A stretch of 64,000 bases of DNA, taken from contig JAWNGF010000001.1 in assembly GCA_037039685.1 (NCBI GenBank), forward strand, positions 9,238,001-9,302,000, written 5' to 3'. Below, one piece after another: positions 41,789-56,026 of this stretch (positions within the stretch are counted from its first letter, which is position 1; each line of letters opens with the position of its first letter). Under the pieces are notes generated by a model. It was not told the DNA's origin, made no database searches, and saw only the letters and a list, made by a program, of their open reading frames with translations. This stretch comes from Ceratobasidium sp. AG-K (taxonomy: Eukaryota > Basidiomycota > Agaricomycetes > Cantharellales > Ceratobasidiaceae). Both the position numbers and the translations under genes were made by a program.

Positions 41789-44700
41789 ATGGCCCAAGGT
41801 GGTTTTTTGTATGCGCAGTTCCAAGCTTCAGGCGTCATCGAAAAAATGAACGGGGCGATTCGATGTTGGGAATTGGCCGCATCTCTAACCTCTAATTACT
41901 GCTCAGAGCGGCCAGGTATTCTCAACAATCTTGGGTGTGCTTATAGGACTTTATTTGAGTGGCTCGGCAAACTCCAATTTCTAGAAAGGTCGATCGAGTG
42001 TGGAGTAGAAGCAAACTCGCTCGCTCCCAATAATCACCCAGACAAATCAAGCATACTCAATAGCCTCAGCAACGGGTACATCACTCGGTTTGAGCATCTC
42101 GGCGATCTGGCTGACGTGGACAAAGCCATCGAGTGTGGAGCTCAGGCGATCTTGTTGACATCCAATTCTCATCCCGATAAGCCAGGGTTGCTCAGCAACC
42201 TCGGAGACTCCTACCTTACCCGATTCAAACGTCTCGGCAAACTAGTTGATTTGAATAAAGCTGTTGAATGCGGAGTCCAGGCGGTTTCACTAACGCCTGA
42301 TAGTCACCAGGACAAGCCGGGCTCTCTTAACTTCCTTGGAAGCTCGTATCTTGCTCGGTTTGAGCGACTCGGCGAGTTGATCGACCTCACAAATGCGATT
42401 GGATGCGGGACTCGGGCATTTTCACTAGCCCCCGGTGGTCACCCAGATAGACCAAGTATACTGAACAACCTTCAAGGATCACATATGGCTCGATTCAACC
42501 ATCTTGGCGAGCTGACTGACTTGAGAAAATCAATTGAATGCGGGACGCTGGCGGTTTCGCTCACACCAGCTTCTCATCCCAATAGAGCAAATAGACTCAA
42601 CGACCTCGGAGAATCGTATCATGCTCGGTTTAAGCGTCTTGGCGAGTTGGCTGACCTGAACAAAGCTATCGAGTGCGAAGCTCAGGCAGTGTCACTCACT
42701 CCTAATGGCCATCTTGATAGGCCAAGCAGACTCAACAGCCTCGGAAACGCACGCCTTACTCGATTCAAATATCTGGGTGATTTGGCTGACCTGGAGAACG
42801 CCATCGAATCCGGAGCTCAGGCAGCGTTTCTGACACTCGATGGCCACCCAGACAAACCAGGGATACTCAACAACCTTGGAGGGTCTTACCTTGCTCGGTT
42901 TAACCGCCTTGGAGAGCTCATTGACTTGAACAAGGCTATTGAGTGCGGAGTTCAAGCACTTTCGCTCATACCTGATGATCATCCAGACAAACCAAGCATC
43001 CTCAACTACCTCGGAAGTTCATACCTTCTCCGATTCAAACGCCTCGGCGAGCTAGCTGACCTGAACAAGGCAATCGATTACGGGGTCCAAGCGTCCTCGA
43101 TCTTCCCAGAAGGTCACACAGACAAGCCTGGCTTGCTCAACAACCTCGGAGTCTCATACATGACTCGATTTAAACGTCTTGGGGAGCTAGTCGACTTGAG
43201 CAAAGCCATCGAATGCGGAGCCGAGGCGGTTTTACTCATACCTGACGGTCATGAGGACAAAGCAAATACGTTCAGCAACCTTGGAAACTCATATCGAGCT
43301 CGTTTTGAGCGCCTTGGCGAGCTTGCTGATCTGAACGAAGCAATTGAATACGGAGATCGAGGGCATTCTTTGACGCCTAATAACCATCCAGACAAACCGA
43401 GCAGACTTAACAATCTCGGGGTCTTGCATTGTACTCGATTTCGGCGCCTTGGCGAGCTAGCCGACCTGAATCACGCGATCACATATGGAGCAGAAGCAGT
43501 CTCGCTCACCCCAGACAACCACACAGACAAACCAACTAGGCTCAACAATCTCGGAAACTCATACTTGAATCGGTTCAAGCGCCTCAGCGAGCTGGTCGAC
43601 CTGAACGAAGCAATCGAGTGCGGAGCTCAGGCGGCTCTGCTTACGCCTGAAGATCACCTAAACAAACCAGGTTTGCTCAACAACCTCGGAGTATCATACC
43701 TTACTCGATTCAAAAGTTTTGGCGAGCTGGAAGATCTGAAGAACGCGATTGAATGTGGAGACCAGGCAGTTTTACTCACACCTGATGGTCACGCAGACAA
43801 GCCAGATTTCCTCAATAACCTGGGAGATTCCTACAGCACCCGATTTGGCCATTCGCATCAGATTTCAGATCTCGAGTCTGCCATAGCTTGCTTTATGAAT
43901 GCTGCGCAATCTTTCTCTGGGCCACCATATGCAAGGTTCAACGCATGCCGCACATGGGCTCGACTGGCATCTCACCAGGACACATCTTCTTCTTTCCCCG
44001 CGTATCAACAGGCGATGGGGTTGCTCCCACAACTGATCTGGATTGGCACCACACTTGACAGGAGGTATAGCCTTATAGCGGACTTAGGCGACTTTGCTAC
44101 AGAGGCTGCAGCCTACGCCATCAGTATCAATGACCTTGACCTTGCCCTCGAGTGGCTTGAGGCAGGTCGCTCAATTGTCTGGGGGCAGATTGCCCAGCTT
44201 CGTACCCCTTTTGATCAACTTTTCCTCCATAATCCAGACCTGGCAAATAGTCTCAAGGAAATTGGTCGTAAGCTCGAGCGGGCAGGGTCCCGGTTGTCCT
44301 CGACGCCATTCCTCAAGATTATTGGGGAGGACTTAGATCAAGAAGCAGTGAATCATATTCAACTAGCCAGCGCCTGGGAGACGCATCTGAGCGAAGCTCG
44401 CTCCATTCCTGGTTTTGGGGACTTTTTACGCCCTCTTAAAGTTGTCAAGCTACTGGGCGCCGCGAGGTCTCACCCTGTTGCCATCATCAACGTCCACGAG
44501 TCCCGTTGCGATGCTCTCATACTTCGACCAACTGGAAGCGTCATCTCTCATGTCCCCTTGACAGGTCTCTCAGTAAGCAGTGTAATGGTCGCACGTACAA
44601 ATCTAGTGTCGCAGGTCCGCCAGCGAAAAATTGGCTATCTAAAGGGTATTGGACCGCTGGAGAGATCATTGCGGGATCTATGGACCAGCGTGCTCGAACC

Positions 44701-45568
44701 CATACTCTGCTTTCTGGGCTATATGGTGTGTCGATTCACACTTTCGCTTTTTTTCTATCCTTAACAAATGAGTTCTTCGTAGAAAAGGCTTCCAATTGAG
44801 CATCTTCCGCGCCTGACTTGGTGTACGACCGGCTCGCTCTCGTTTCTTCCGCTTCATGCCGCCGGATGCTACGATGAGTCCCAGCATAATGCGTCGGATC
44901 TTGTTGTATCTTCTTATACGCCAACCCTGACCGCTCTGCTCGTACACCAGTCGACCACTCCGAGCACTCATTGCAGTATCCTTGCTGTCAGTCAGGAACA
45001 CACGCCCGGCTTAGACAGCCTGCCCGGCACGAAGGACGAGCTTGCAATCATAAGGAAACACGTGCATGAGGATTATCATCTACAGCTCGAAAATGACGAA
45101 GCCACTGTAGAGCGAGTCCTTAACGCAATGGACCAGTTCGGTTGGGTCCACATGGCATGCCACGGAAGCCAAGACACAACCGACCCGACACAAAGCGCGT
45201 TTCACCTCCACGACGGTAGCCTCACACTCGCGACAATCACTAAGCGGTCGTTTACCAACAAGGGTCTGGCCTTTCTGTCCGCCTGCCAAACAGCCACAGG
45301 CGATAAAGATATACCTGATGAGGCAGTGCATCTCGCCGCGGGGATGTTAATGGCGGGGTTCCCTAGTGTAATTGCAACGATGTGGAGTATCGCGGATGAG
45401 GACGGTCCGCGGGTAGCGGACGAGGTATATGCATCATTGCTGAAGAATGGGGGGGCGGACTATACGAACGCCGCCAGAGCGCTGCATGGGGCTGTCACCA
45501 AGCTGCGTACGACAGTGGGAGAAATGTCGTTTGAGCGATGGGCGCCGTTTATACATATTGGCTCTTGA
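41789..45568 (+). CDS. TPR-CHAT 2: tetratricopeptide-repeat caspase-like protein
   Basis: Paralog of TPR-CHAT 1. Two exons are clear, ~41773/41789-44725 and 44783-45568, with intron 44726-44782 at the position matching TPR-CHAT 1; the last exon has the same length (786 nt). About 14 TPR units of 45 residues, more regular than in the paralog, precede the CHAT domain with HMACHGSQ (His) and LSACQTATG (Cys). The N-terminal exons found in TPR-CHAT 1 are not resolved here: the copia element sits 100 bp upstream, and the sequence between it and the TPR exon does not give a consistent frame. 41789 is only the first ATG in the large exon. Protein at least 1,240 residues. Presumed clan CD protease; substrate unknown. 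Confidence 0.87.
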
Positions 45569-46643
45569 TCTGGTTCAGTGCTATTGGATGGTTGGGTATG
45601 TAGGCAAATATGAAAGTATAATGCATTACCCTCTACTCCGACTAAATGTAGACTGATATCATGCTTGGATCGGGGGTTGCGCACGAAACAAGGGAAACTC
45701 AGATAACTATAACTGATGCTCTACTCAATTTTGATCGTTTATAATAACACCATTGTATACCGGTGGGACTTCTGATGGCGCAGTCTATTCTTGTGCGACA
45801 AACCTTCACAGTATTCCGTTCGTAGCCACCTATATTACCAAGCTGGCAAGGGAACGAAGTTGCCAAGGCTGTCTTAATTATAATTACAAACCGAATATAA
45901 TATTGAATATATACCACATATTACAGTGAAATGGCAGGAAGAATGCTCAAAAAAGTGTAGGGTGGGTTACAAAGTTGCTATAGGCCAAGCCTAAACGTGG
46001 CACGGGCATGAAGTCTGCCATTCGCGGAGGAACCTTGAAGGGTAATGCGCATACACCCACCATCAGGGCCGAGCTACGTTTTCTGCGTGCGAGGTTATGA
46101 AAAGAATAGATGAAGTCAGTGTATGACAGGTGAGCGAAATAGCTAAGTGGGGATACCTTACTATGGGGGGCAGAGTATACTAGTAATGGACGGATTGTAC
46201 AGAACTCCGCCACACTCTATTGCGAATGATATCAATTCACGGTAAGCCGTAGCAGGCAGAAGTGCAAGCGGATGGTAGAGCGGCGCGACGATGGGCGATC
46301 ACAACGAAATAACGAGAAGACGATTAAGATCGAGACTAGTGAGCAAGTGAGAGGCCTACTGACTGATAATTAATAGTAGGCTAGAAGGGTCTTGGCTCGG
46401 GTGGGCTAAAGAAGGGGCGAGTTGGAGGGGTTCATGCGGGTAGACAGGAGTTGGTCGCATGTCCGAGAGAGTAAATAGACAATGCGACTAGTTCGTCATT
46501 CGATTGTAGTCAAATCTTGAATAAATTGCCGGTTTATTCCTCGCTGCTAATGCATGCCCGTGTCCATGGTCTCACTCGCTCGCTTCTCTCGTGGGCGTTG
46601 CAATATGCCTTAGCTTCTGGTAATTGTAGGCTGATGGTGAACT
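45569..46643. other. Intergenic between convergent genes
   Basis: 3' regions of TPR-CHAT 2 (+) and separase (-). No gene recognised. Confidence 0.5.
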
Positions 46644-49600
46644 TTACAAATAAAAGGGAATGCCATAAACCACAGGCGCCGCCCCAGTCAGGTATTTTAA
46701 CTTGCATACTTCTCGAGCTGACGCAACCGCCTGTACAACGCTTGTCTGTGCCTTTCCTTCCGTCTTCTTTGGATCGTCGAGCCCGAGAGACGTAAACACG
46801 GACTGTGCGAATCGATCACATTCACGGTCTGTCACGTCCCAGAGAGTGGCTACAAGAGTGGGACTAACGTTACAATTTGGTCAGCTTAGGGACCCGTCCA
46901 CCAAGCCTGAACACTTACCACCCTGCGAGCATGTAATGGTACGGTGTACCAATAGGGTCAAAATCTCCCATATCGCGCATTGCCCCAGACGAGCATCCCC
47001 AGAGCATGGCTGCTGAGCACTGCGGAAGGTGTCGGACCTTCTGAGAGCGAATAAACTGCTCGCCGCCGCCATGGCCAAAGTATCTGTCGAGCAACAGTCA
47101 GTGAGAGTCTATGAAACCCAAAGCCACGCATACATAAACAGATCGCTTCCGGATAGCGACCGTGCCATCTCTTCTTCGGTTGGCTTTCGACCGATAATGC
47201 CTGCCCACCCCATTTCCTTCGTCATACGTTTAAGCCATGGGCTGAATTGCTTTTCAGTATGCTTCAGATCTCCCTTGGGGTTGAGAACGTAGCGAACGCG
47301 CGCTGGATCGATAGTGACGCGGTCAACATGGGGATCCTCTTTGGAGTCGGTGAGATCGAGGGTCAAGCCTTGACGATGCCGAGCGAGCTGAATACGATCG
47401 ACTAGGAAGGAGATCGAGGGAATACGACTGACGGATCGACCGCGTAGAATTGGAATTGACTCCCAGGGTATACGCTGAGCGTTTTTGTCGAGTACCAAGA
47501 AAATATGGTGATCGTCCACGGGAACTGAGCGAGGCGTTGCCTTAGCGGCATGTTCCTCCAGTGCCGTGCGAAGATCTACAACAAGCTAAATACTCATTGG
47601 TCAGGGGTTTCCGAAGGTCGAACATCTTACTCACTGTATCAACGTCCACTTCTGATAATGGGACAGATGTGCCATGGAGCTGGTACAGGTCAAGAATGAA
47701 GTAAGCCAGATCTTCAAGCTCCTCGTCCCTGCATTTGGGAGATATGGAAGAGAAACAATCCAGTAATCCCTTGTCGAGCTTCGGGCGAGCGCTGGCCTTT
47801 TCGCCCCCAATACCGTTTCGCTTAAATGCCTTATCCAAGCGGCTTCGCAGTAAGGACAATGTGTCCGGTCCATGGACGAGTGGCGCCGCCAAAGCGGACT
47901 ACGTTGAGTTAGTACAGCGCATACACGTAATCGGGGGAGCCTCACCTTGAACACTCCGAGCCAGCAAAATTCGATATTCTCTAATAAATCACGCATGCGC
48001 TGGTCCAGGGCAGTCCTTTCGGACCACCATTCAGCAATGGCTGGCTTATTGCCCTCGATATTAACACCTTCATGTGTGATCCGGTCGCTCGTTTCGATAA
48101 TAGAAGATAGCTCATCCAAGGCGTCGTCGTAACTGAATTGTTCCTCGTCGTCCCCTTCGCGGCTGCGCCTATCCAACGGGAGGCAGAAAATAACGGGAGG
48201 ATGATGCGGTCGCTGCCTGGAGACAATGAGCGCAGTTCTATCATCGGTTACGTTGACGGTGACAACCGTCCAGTGCTTGGGCAAGGAATTGATTTGCTTA
48301 GCCATGGTCGCGTCGAACGCAAGATTGCTATATTTGTCCTTCAGGAACTCCCAGTATTGTCGCATCTCTGCTCCTCCAGACTCCAGGTCCACCGCTTCTG
48401 CAGACTCGCCGGTAGTAAACAGGCTACGCGGCTTCTTGTTAGGTCTGGGGCAAGATGAACCATCCTCGTTTACTCCAGGCCAAATTAGATCGTCAGCACT
48501 TATCGTTGCCTTGTCTTTGTTGGCGATAGCATCTAACATTTCTTGACGCAGAGTGGTCGCATTGCTATAATCTAGTGAATGAGTTCAGTGCGGGTATAGT
48601 TCATGTGCGTTTTTGGCTGACCTAATAGCGTCGCAGCAAGTACGGCGCCCTCCATGCCTTGTTTGCCCAAGGAAGACTGAAACGCCATAATTCGGGCCAG
48701 GTTGGTCGCCGCCTCTCGGGTACGAGTGGCGTCTCCGCGAGATACACTTAATTGGAGAGTTTTCCAAAAGTTCTCTTCAGCTGTTCCTAGCGAACTAAGG
48801 GCTTCCTTCGAGGAATTCGCTTGGCTCAGAGTTGTGTCCTTGCTTGACATACCCATCGGAACAGCAATCGCTAGACACCACTCAATAATCAGGGCACGCC
48901 AAATCCGAGCATACTCACCAGACTCGGTAAGTGAGCTTAAAAATAAGTCGGACCTAAATTGGCTATATACTTCGTGCAATGCGATTCGACCCAGTAATGA
49001 GGCTTCTTCTAACTAAATGGCTTCCAGGATCAACATTTGTGCACATCGGGAGAAAACCTGACTGACTTTGCATTTAGCCGTTCGAGGAAGTTTTTGAAGC
49101 TCGCCTAGCGATATCTGGTCATCCGGTTCGACTTCACCGATTCGGCTCAACCAAACTAGAGGCGAAAAATTAAAAACGTGATGCTGCATACATGCACATA
49201 CACCTACTCTTTTCTCTCATAATTGCTCCTCTAATATCCGGTGCCAGAACCTCTACCGTTGGTTGTGATGTGGATCTGTGACAGGTGTTGTAAGTCTAGG
49301 TCCAAGGACATCATGCAACACCTACTGCCGGCGGCGAATATTGTTGAGCGTGTGGTCAATCTCATCCAAAACTTTTTGTGCCTGAGTATACATTGCATAG
49401 GCATCCTCTCCACTGGCCTCTCTTTGCCTGTGATGACCCAAGAAGCAATGCAAGGTTGCTGTATCAATTCCAACTGGCTGGATGGGGTTGTCAACCTGTT
49501 ATTGTCTGATTAAGAAAAGTACTTACATCCGAAACTACATCCTCTGCCTTGGCTAATACCTCCAACGCCTCGTCGAGCAGACCGCGAGCCATTTTTATCT

Positions 49601-52600
49601 CTGCCTGACGAATTAACGAGCGTCCAAGACCGAATGGTGCTTGTAACGATTCTGACAACGACTGCGCTTGCCCCAGGAAGAACTCTGCCTCTCGTACCGA
49701 ACCACGTAGCGAGTAGACTTCCCCTAAATCAAATATGGTCCTCAACAAGCCCTGCCCGATTCCATGAAGACGAGACATACGACTACGAACTTTGACTACG
49801 TACCTGGGCGATTTGCCACTGAATACCATCCATGATGGCACTCCGAGAGACGGTCTTCTTGGCCTGAGACATTTCGTCTAGGGTAGTTGACTTGATGTCT
49901 TGAACCTCAAAGGGGTTGGCAGGTTCGGCAGGAGCAGCTGGTTGTGCCTTTTCTGTAAGCCGAATGAGAATATCTACAGCCCGGTTCCATAATCTCAATG
50001 CTTGAGTGAGTCCCATCAACATTGAAACCGTGTCGTCCTATGTTGGATTAGAGGAGTGACGTGCCTGTATCTAGAAACCTACCCTGGACGCTTGGATCGA
50101 CGCATATACCCCACAGGCAGTCGCGGTCCTCTGCAAGCTCCGCAATCGTGCCTGGGTTTTGACCATATATGCGGCATTTTTCTCGACATCCTCGATCTGG
50201 TCCGAAAGTTCAACCACCTGAAGATATGTCTTCACACTACGAAGCAGTACCTCAACAAGGCACACTCTAGATACCAAACTACTCACCTTTGCTCAGTCTG
50301 TCTCGAGCGAGCCAGAACATCAGCATATAGCAAACGTAGCATAACAAGGGTTGGTGTATCAATCCTGGCATCGTTTAGCTCCAACAGTTCGTTGGCTCTT
50401 CCTAGGACGCTCGCAGACATTTCCATCTGGCCAAGTTGCATGTATAACGTGGATAGGTCGATCGAAGTTCTGACGTGGGCTGTGTGCGTGCGTATGAGGA
50501 CCAGGTTTCAGCGCAGTCAAAAAAAGCAATCACCTTCAGCCATTTGAGAAACGCCCGCTTCCTCACATATCCAAACGACCAAATGCAAAAGTTGCAGCTT
50601 CATGACGGTATGTCCTAGAAGCCCCAATACTTGTGCGAGCATGTCTATCATAGTTGATATTAATTGTGGATGCAAATCGATTAATGAACGGGCATCGCTT
50701 GCCTATGGGTTGAATCAACCCCGTTGGGTCCTCGAATACAAAAGCCTGTTTTGTGCTCGCAGTTTTATCTTCTGCCTTGACTCCGGCCTTTGCTGAATCA
50801 ATAATTAGTTTATTTGGGTCCTGTCAATTGCAACATTAGCCGTACCTCCTCGCCTGGATGCGGCTCTTGGCCTCCCAACAGGGCGCTTTCCAACACTCTT
50901 CGCAGACACGGTTACTTCCGGAGGAGCCAACAGCTCGAGAAGCGCTTCAGATGCAGTCTTGGCATGTTCCGCAATCTCGGCCGTTGGAGCGTTATATTTG
51001 TGAAGCAGCAGAGCGGTCCATATGTGGGTTTGCACGACGTATTGTGGAACGGTGGGTTTAAGATGAGCATCCTGTGCTAGTTTCTGAATGAAGTGAGTTA
51101 ACGTTGCAATAATAATCGTGAAGACAACAAACTCACTTCCAGGGAAAGTAATGCCAATATTTCGTCCGACGAAACCCTCGAGGAAGGGGGAGTGTTTGAA
51201 TGATACTCGCTTTTGAGCATTCCAATCATCAATCTAGAGAGCAATGTGCTCGGTAACAGAACCACCCATAGATTGTAAAACTCACTTGGCTTTCCTAACC
51301 GGGTGTTCATCCCCGCACAGCCTCATCGTCTCTTCCACTGCGATCTCCATCGCACGCCTGGCAATGGGTTTATGCATCATGCCCTCCAATACCTGGACGA
51401 CCTTCTCCATCATCAAGTCAAGTACGCTATCCTCAACTTCCAAATTGCTGAACAACCGACTCAAGGCCACCGATTCTGGCTCGAAAAGCTCCCCAACCGA
51501 GACTCCAACAAGTTGTCCAATCAACGTCGTGGTCTTCTCGTCCAAAGACTTGACTGGCCCGAGCATGACTACGCTCCACATTAGCGCCTTGCTATATGCG
51601 TTCACAGCTCCGCGTCGGTCGGTAGCCTTGAGTTGACAGACCGCGAGCAATTCCCATCGTCGAAGCATGTGGTCTCGTAGGGCGACGATTTCCTTGTCCT
51701 TGGACTCTGGTCCGCCCAACGCAAGTGCCCGTTCCCCAACCTCGCAAGCCTTCAGAGCAAACGATATCGCGCTGGTAGCTACGTTGGCGTTGTAGAGTAC
51801 TCCGGCAAGAGTGTAGGCAGTATTGGAAATCGCACGGAGCAGGGTCGCTTGACTTTTGGCGTCGGGTTGGGGTTCAGGAGCAGCCGTATCGGCTAGTTTC
51901 AGCGCTTGGTCGAGTAGCGCGTTTGCTCGCTCATAAGTTTCATAGTTTTGAGCATCGAGTTCGACACGAGAAAGCGTCAGGAGAGCATCGATCGCACTGA
52001 TAGTCACCTCTATAGGGAATCCAGGGACCTGAATGTCGATCACGTCAATTCCCTCGATTGGTCATAACCATGTCAAAGGTTCCCCACCTCTGCACACCTG
52101 GCTATTGCGCCAACCGCCCTCCTTGAAATCTCTTCGTTTTCCTTTCCTCCAGCTTTCCAACACGCCGCGCATGCTTTACGCAAGTCCGCCATTGTAATCG
52201 CAAACCGGCGCAAGTCCCCGCTCGACCAATCGGTAACCGAGTCTTCAACGAGGATTTTGAGTGCGTCGGTTGCGGCAGATACATCCTCAGGGGTCGACGA
52301 AAGCGCAGCACGGTCAAGGATGGCCAAAAGGCTGGATCGAGACGGGCCGGGTGTCGGCTTGCCTGTGGCAGATGCAGATTTCTTGACTGGTGGCGGGGCT
52401 GTAGTCATGTCTTTGGCCGGGCGTGTCGGAGTGGATGGTGCTTGGAGAAGGGTTGCGATCTTCTGGACCGTTTCTGCATCTTTAACCTAGTACCAGCTCA
52501 CTTCATCAAACTGTTTGGCTTTCACCTAGAATACAATACACACCTTCCTGGCAAACCGCATCCACCACTCGCACAGAGCTTCAAACCGAGTCCCCTGAGC

Positions 52601-53962
52601 CCTCTCGGGAGGAACATGCGCAATAAGATCAGAGAAAAATGCTGATAGCGTTTGTGCAATTTGGTGTTCGGACGGCGGAGTGGCCGAAGCTAAGCGTGAA
52701 CCAGTGAGTAACGAAAGACCAAGGGAGTTCCGGAAATGTTAGAACTCACCAGACGCCGCTTTAACATAAACTGCGCCCCACTTGGTCGCCTGATCCCAAA
52801 ACAAATTGGTATCCTTTTCAAGACTGGGCGATTGGGCAAGAATTAACAAGGCTTGTTTCCGGCAAAGTAGGGCAAGATCTTCGGGGCTAGGACTCGGACT
52901 GGCCGGAGCGGCTTTGGCGGTAGGCCGGGACATTTTACTAGATTCTCTCGTCGTGCTGGTGGCTCTAGTCGACGCAGTTCGGGAAACAGGCGTTGTAGTG
53001 GCGTTTGGTGCTGGGGAAAGAGCCGGGGTACTAGCGATAGCTTGGAAAATGCCGACATAAAGCGCGCTCAGTTGTTCGGTGGGAAGGGCAGTCGGGAGGG
53101 GTGGCGCTCGTGTGAGGGAGAATTCAGGAGACATAAGTGTGGAATGTAGATCCTGATCATCCCCATCGCGTCAGTCGAATAACGCACCAAACTAGGGTTC
53201 GTAATTACCTCCAATTGGGCAGGCCCTAAACCAGCCAATGTAGATTTGACCGAATGTGCTTGATAGGTCGCAAGAGCAACCGAAAGCGACTGAGAAACCG
53301 CATCCGCCCCTGATGGTCGCTCAGGTAGCTCTGGAAGTCGTAAAAGATGCAAGTGGTGCGTGGGTGCCTGCTTCGAAGCTGTCGGCTTTCGTCCAGACTT
53401 GGCTGCCGTGCGAGATTTAGGCCGAGGCGCTTCACCTTCTGCAACACCTAAAAGCGACAGAATACTCGTCTGGATTTCGGAGAGAAGATCCAGTGCGAGG
53501 GTATACTGTAGATAGGGGCGTAATTAGCGAATATTATGGCCAGGGCATTGTACTCACCATACGAAGCCCATTGAGCTTGGACACAACACCCAGAGCAGCG
53601 CGCTCAACGTCCACGAGTTTCCCCTTGCTTTCCTGCTCCTTGTATATAGTGCGCAGCGTCGATAGCGCACCTCCGATCGGCTCCATGGCTTTGGTAATCC
53701 TCGCCTGAGACCACTCCGAGTCTGTACTAGTTTCGGCCCCATGTTTCCAGCCAGATTTAACAGCAGAACCCAAGAGCTGAGAGACCTCGTTGACGACTAC
53801 CATTGCACTCCGAAGCCTTTCTGCAGGTGACGGTTCCGGGGCCTTGGTAGCAGCGGTACGAGACCGAATTTTGAGATTAGCGAGGTCATTAGTAACTTGT
53901 TCGACATTGTTGTTGTTTGATACAGATCTAGTTGATTTGTGTGCTCTAGTCGCCGGAGGCAT
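46644..53962 (-). CDS. ESP1: Separase
   Basis: Multi-exon gene from ATG 53962 (MPPATRAHKSTRS) to TAA 46644-46646, coding segments about 53534-53962, 53068-53447, 52739-53134, 52073-52408, 51282-52043, 50805-51035, 49491-50022, 48572-48979, 47631-48539, 47109-47519, ~46915-47075 and 46644-46865. The N-terminal two thirds are helical, HEAT/TPR-like. The C-terminal protease domain is diagnostic: IPWESIPILRGRSVSRIPS, catalytic His in FGHGGGEQF (about 47060), catalytic Cys in MLWGCSSGAM (about 47000), and the conserved DFDPIGTPYHYMLAG and LWDVTDR end. It cleaves cohesin to start anaphase and is held by securin until then. Some introns are very close together and were not individually fixed. Complete and intact where readable. 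Confidence 0.93.
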
Positions 53963-54292
53963 CGCGGTAAGGATGAAGAGTGAAGTGGCCAGAGACGATC
54001 ACGTGTCGTTCGCGTACACGCGCAGAGCCAGTTTTATTGCTCCTTTATCCTCGGCAAGCTAAACCGACATGCACGATCTAATCTAATCAAGACCTCCGAT
54101 CTAAACGCTTGGCGCCTCGTGTCTCGCCACCTGAAGCAATTCGAGTCGCCAGACCACTGACTGCAAGCTCGTATCCCGATGAAAATGCCAGAATGCCAAC
54201 GACAGTCGTATAAAAAGAAAAACACTACTGTACAGCAAACGCAGGTCGAAACAAAATAACTCCTCCGTCTGCCTCTAATCTCCATCCATATT

Positions 54293-55205
54293 TTAAGCAT
54301 CCTCATCGGGCACCTCTTCGATTCTCGCACTGGGCAATCGGGCAGAAACGGGCGAAGGAGAGATCGAGGGGCCGTCAATTGGGATGGATGTGCCGTTTGC
54401 CTTGGCCCGCTTGCTCTCCTTGCCTTCCTTTGACGACTTCTTGCCCTTCTTCTTTTTCGGGAGGTCCCACTCCCACAGAGGAATAAACGATTCAACCTGT
54501 AGAGTCCGTTAGCACATGTCCACAAACCACATCGACAAGTACTCACAAATCCAACGTCCGCAAACAACTGAGGGAAGATCCAAATTCCAGGGCTGGCCAC
54601 GACGACCGTAATGATGTAGAATATCAATCGCAGGATGGCAATCACAAAGAATAGACCGATAAGCCCCAGCACACCGATACTGAGGTACCACACTCCCAAC
54701 CGCATCGAGTTGGGCCAGAGGGGGAATAGCACTCCCGCAAAGATGATGGCGACCATGACTGCTCCGCCGATATAGGTGGTAAGCTGGGACCCCTCGTAGA
54801 GCCAGACATAGTACTCGTCGGGGTTAAACATTTGCATCGGGTTGATCTGGATGGTTTTCGGCGACTTGGACCCGCCTGTCGCTTCGCCGCGGTCGACTCG
54901 GAGGAAGTAGGTGAATGGGATAATCGAGTGTAGCAGCTGGACGGCTTCCTGTTCAGTAGTGACCTTGGGTGCGTTCTTGAGTTTGGCATAGGCCGGCGAG
55001 AGAACTGCCTTTACGGCGGCTTTGCCTGGACAGAACCACGTTCAACAAGCCATCCTACTGCACAAATCAATGAGTACACACCTTTAAAGTAGTCATGCCT
55101 CTTTCCACCCAGTGCGCCAACGCGAGTCTTGATCCCAGAGCTGCTGCTACGCAGAAAGTTGACCACTTCGAGCAACTCCTTGGGAATATTTTTCTGGTTC
55201 TCCAT
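54293..55205 (-). CDS. SEC62: SEC62 protein-translocation subunit
   Basis: Exons 55082-55205, 54547-55025 and 54293-54496; introns 55026-55081 and 54497-54546; 268 residues. The N-terminal cytosolic part includes GGKRHDYFKGK and a motif near LRVDRG. Two adjacent transmembrane segments follow (about residues 145-205). The C-terminal tail is Lys-rich (LPKKKKGKKSS) and ends acidic (EEVPDEDA). Sec62 works with Sec61/Sec63 in post-translational import of short secretory precursors at the ER. The start is the ATG before ENQKNIPKE. Tandem with separase, 330 bp apart. Confidence 0.92.
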
Positions 55206-56026
55206 TATGCAAGTCTAGAAAGTGAAAGAGGGAGGGAGGAGATGAGTCGGTGCCAGCAAGGCAAAGGAGTGGCTTGGTCAAGTACAGATTTCGAGCGCCG
55301 CTACGTGTCGCTTCAGATGTGCGAACCGGGCACGTGATATGACGGATCGTGATGCTTGACAAACCTCCACGTTTGAGTCGGGGAAGTCTTCGGGATGGGT
55401 GAACAATTTACGTTTATGCGTGTATCTTGTATGGTAGCCGTTTCCAATGTCACCCCCAGACTAGGCTCGGTTCCATACCACGACACTTTTATTCCTCACA
55501 AAGTAGTGAGCCAAAATTTAGCGAAACAGCATGCGATCGGGTCTCGGTGGGACGCCGCGGTAGCATAGAAGCGCTTGTCACGCATGTTAGACGAATGTTC
55601 GAGCAAGATTATGCCACGAATTATTCGGCAGTCGGAGTTATTGTCTTGGAATTCCGCTCGCGGAAATTATTCTGGGTATCGTATTGAAAGAGTATACAGG
55701 CCGGTTCACTGGGTTGATGTTCGTTATGTCATGGATCGACCCCAAAATTTTAAGATCGCCGGGTGTTATGTCTATTTGTATTCGACCCGGTAGTATGCAT
55801 TGATAGTGACACACAGGCACCCTGTCTGAAGCTTGCACACGCATCTACCCCCGAGTCGTATAGATGTGATATACTCCCGACTTTTTACGGCTAAACTCGG
55901 GGCTCCTGGCCCGAAGTACTGAAGTTGAACTAGATAAATTACACCATGGAAAGCCGATTATACAAATTAAAACCACAAGCCAGCAACACCCACAAGTGCA
56001 ACCAGAGACGAAAGATTCCAGCAAGC
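55206..56026. other. Intergenic between condensin subunit 1 and SEC62
   Basis: No gene recognised. Confidence 0.5.
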
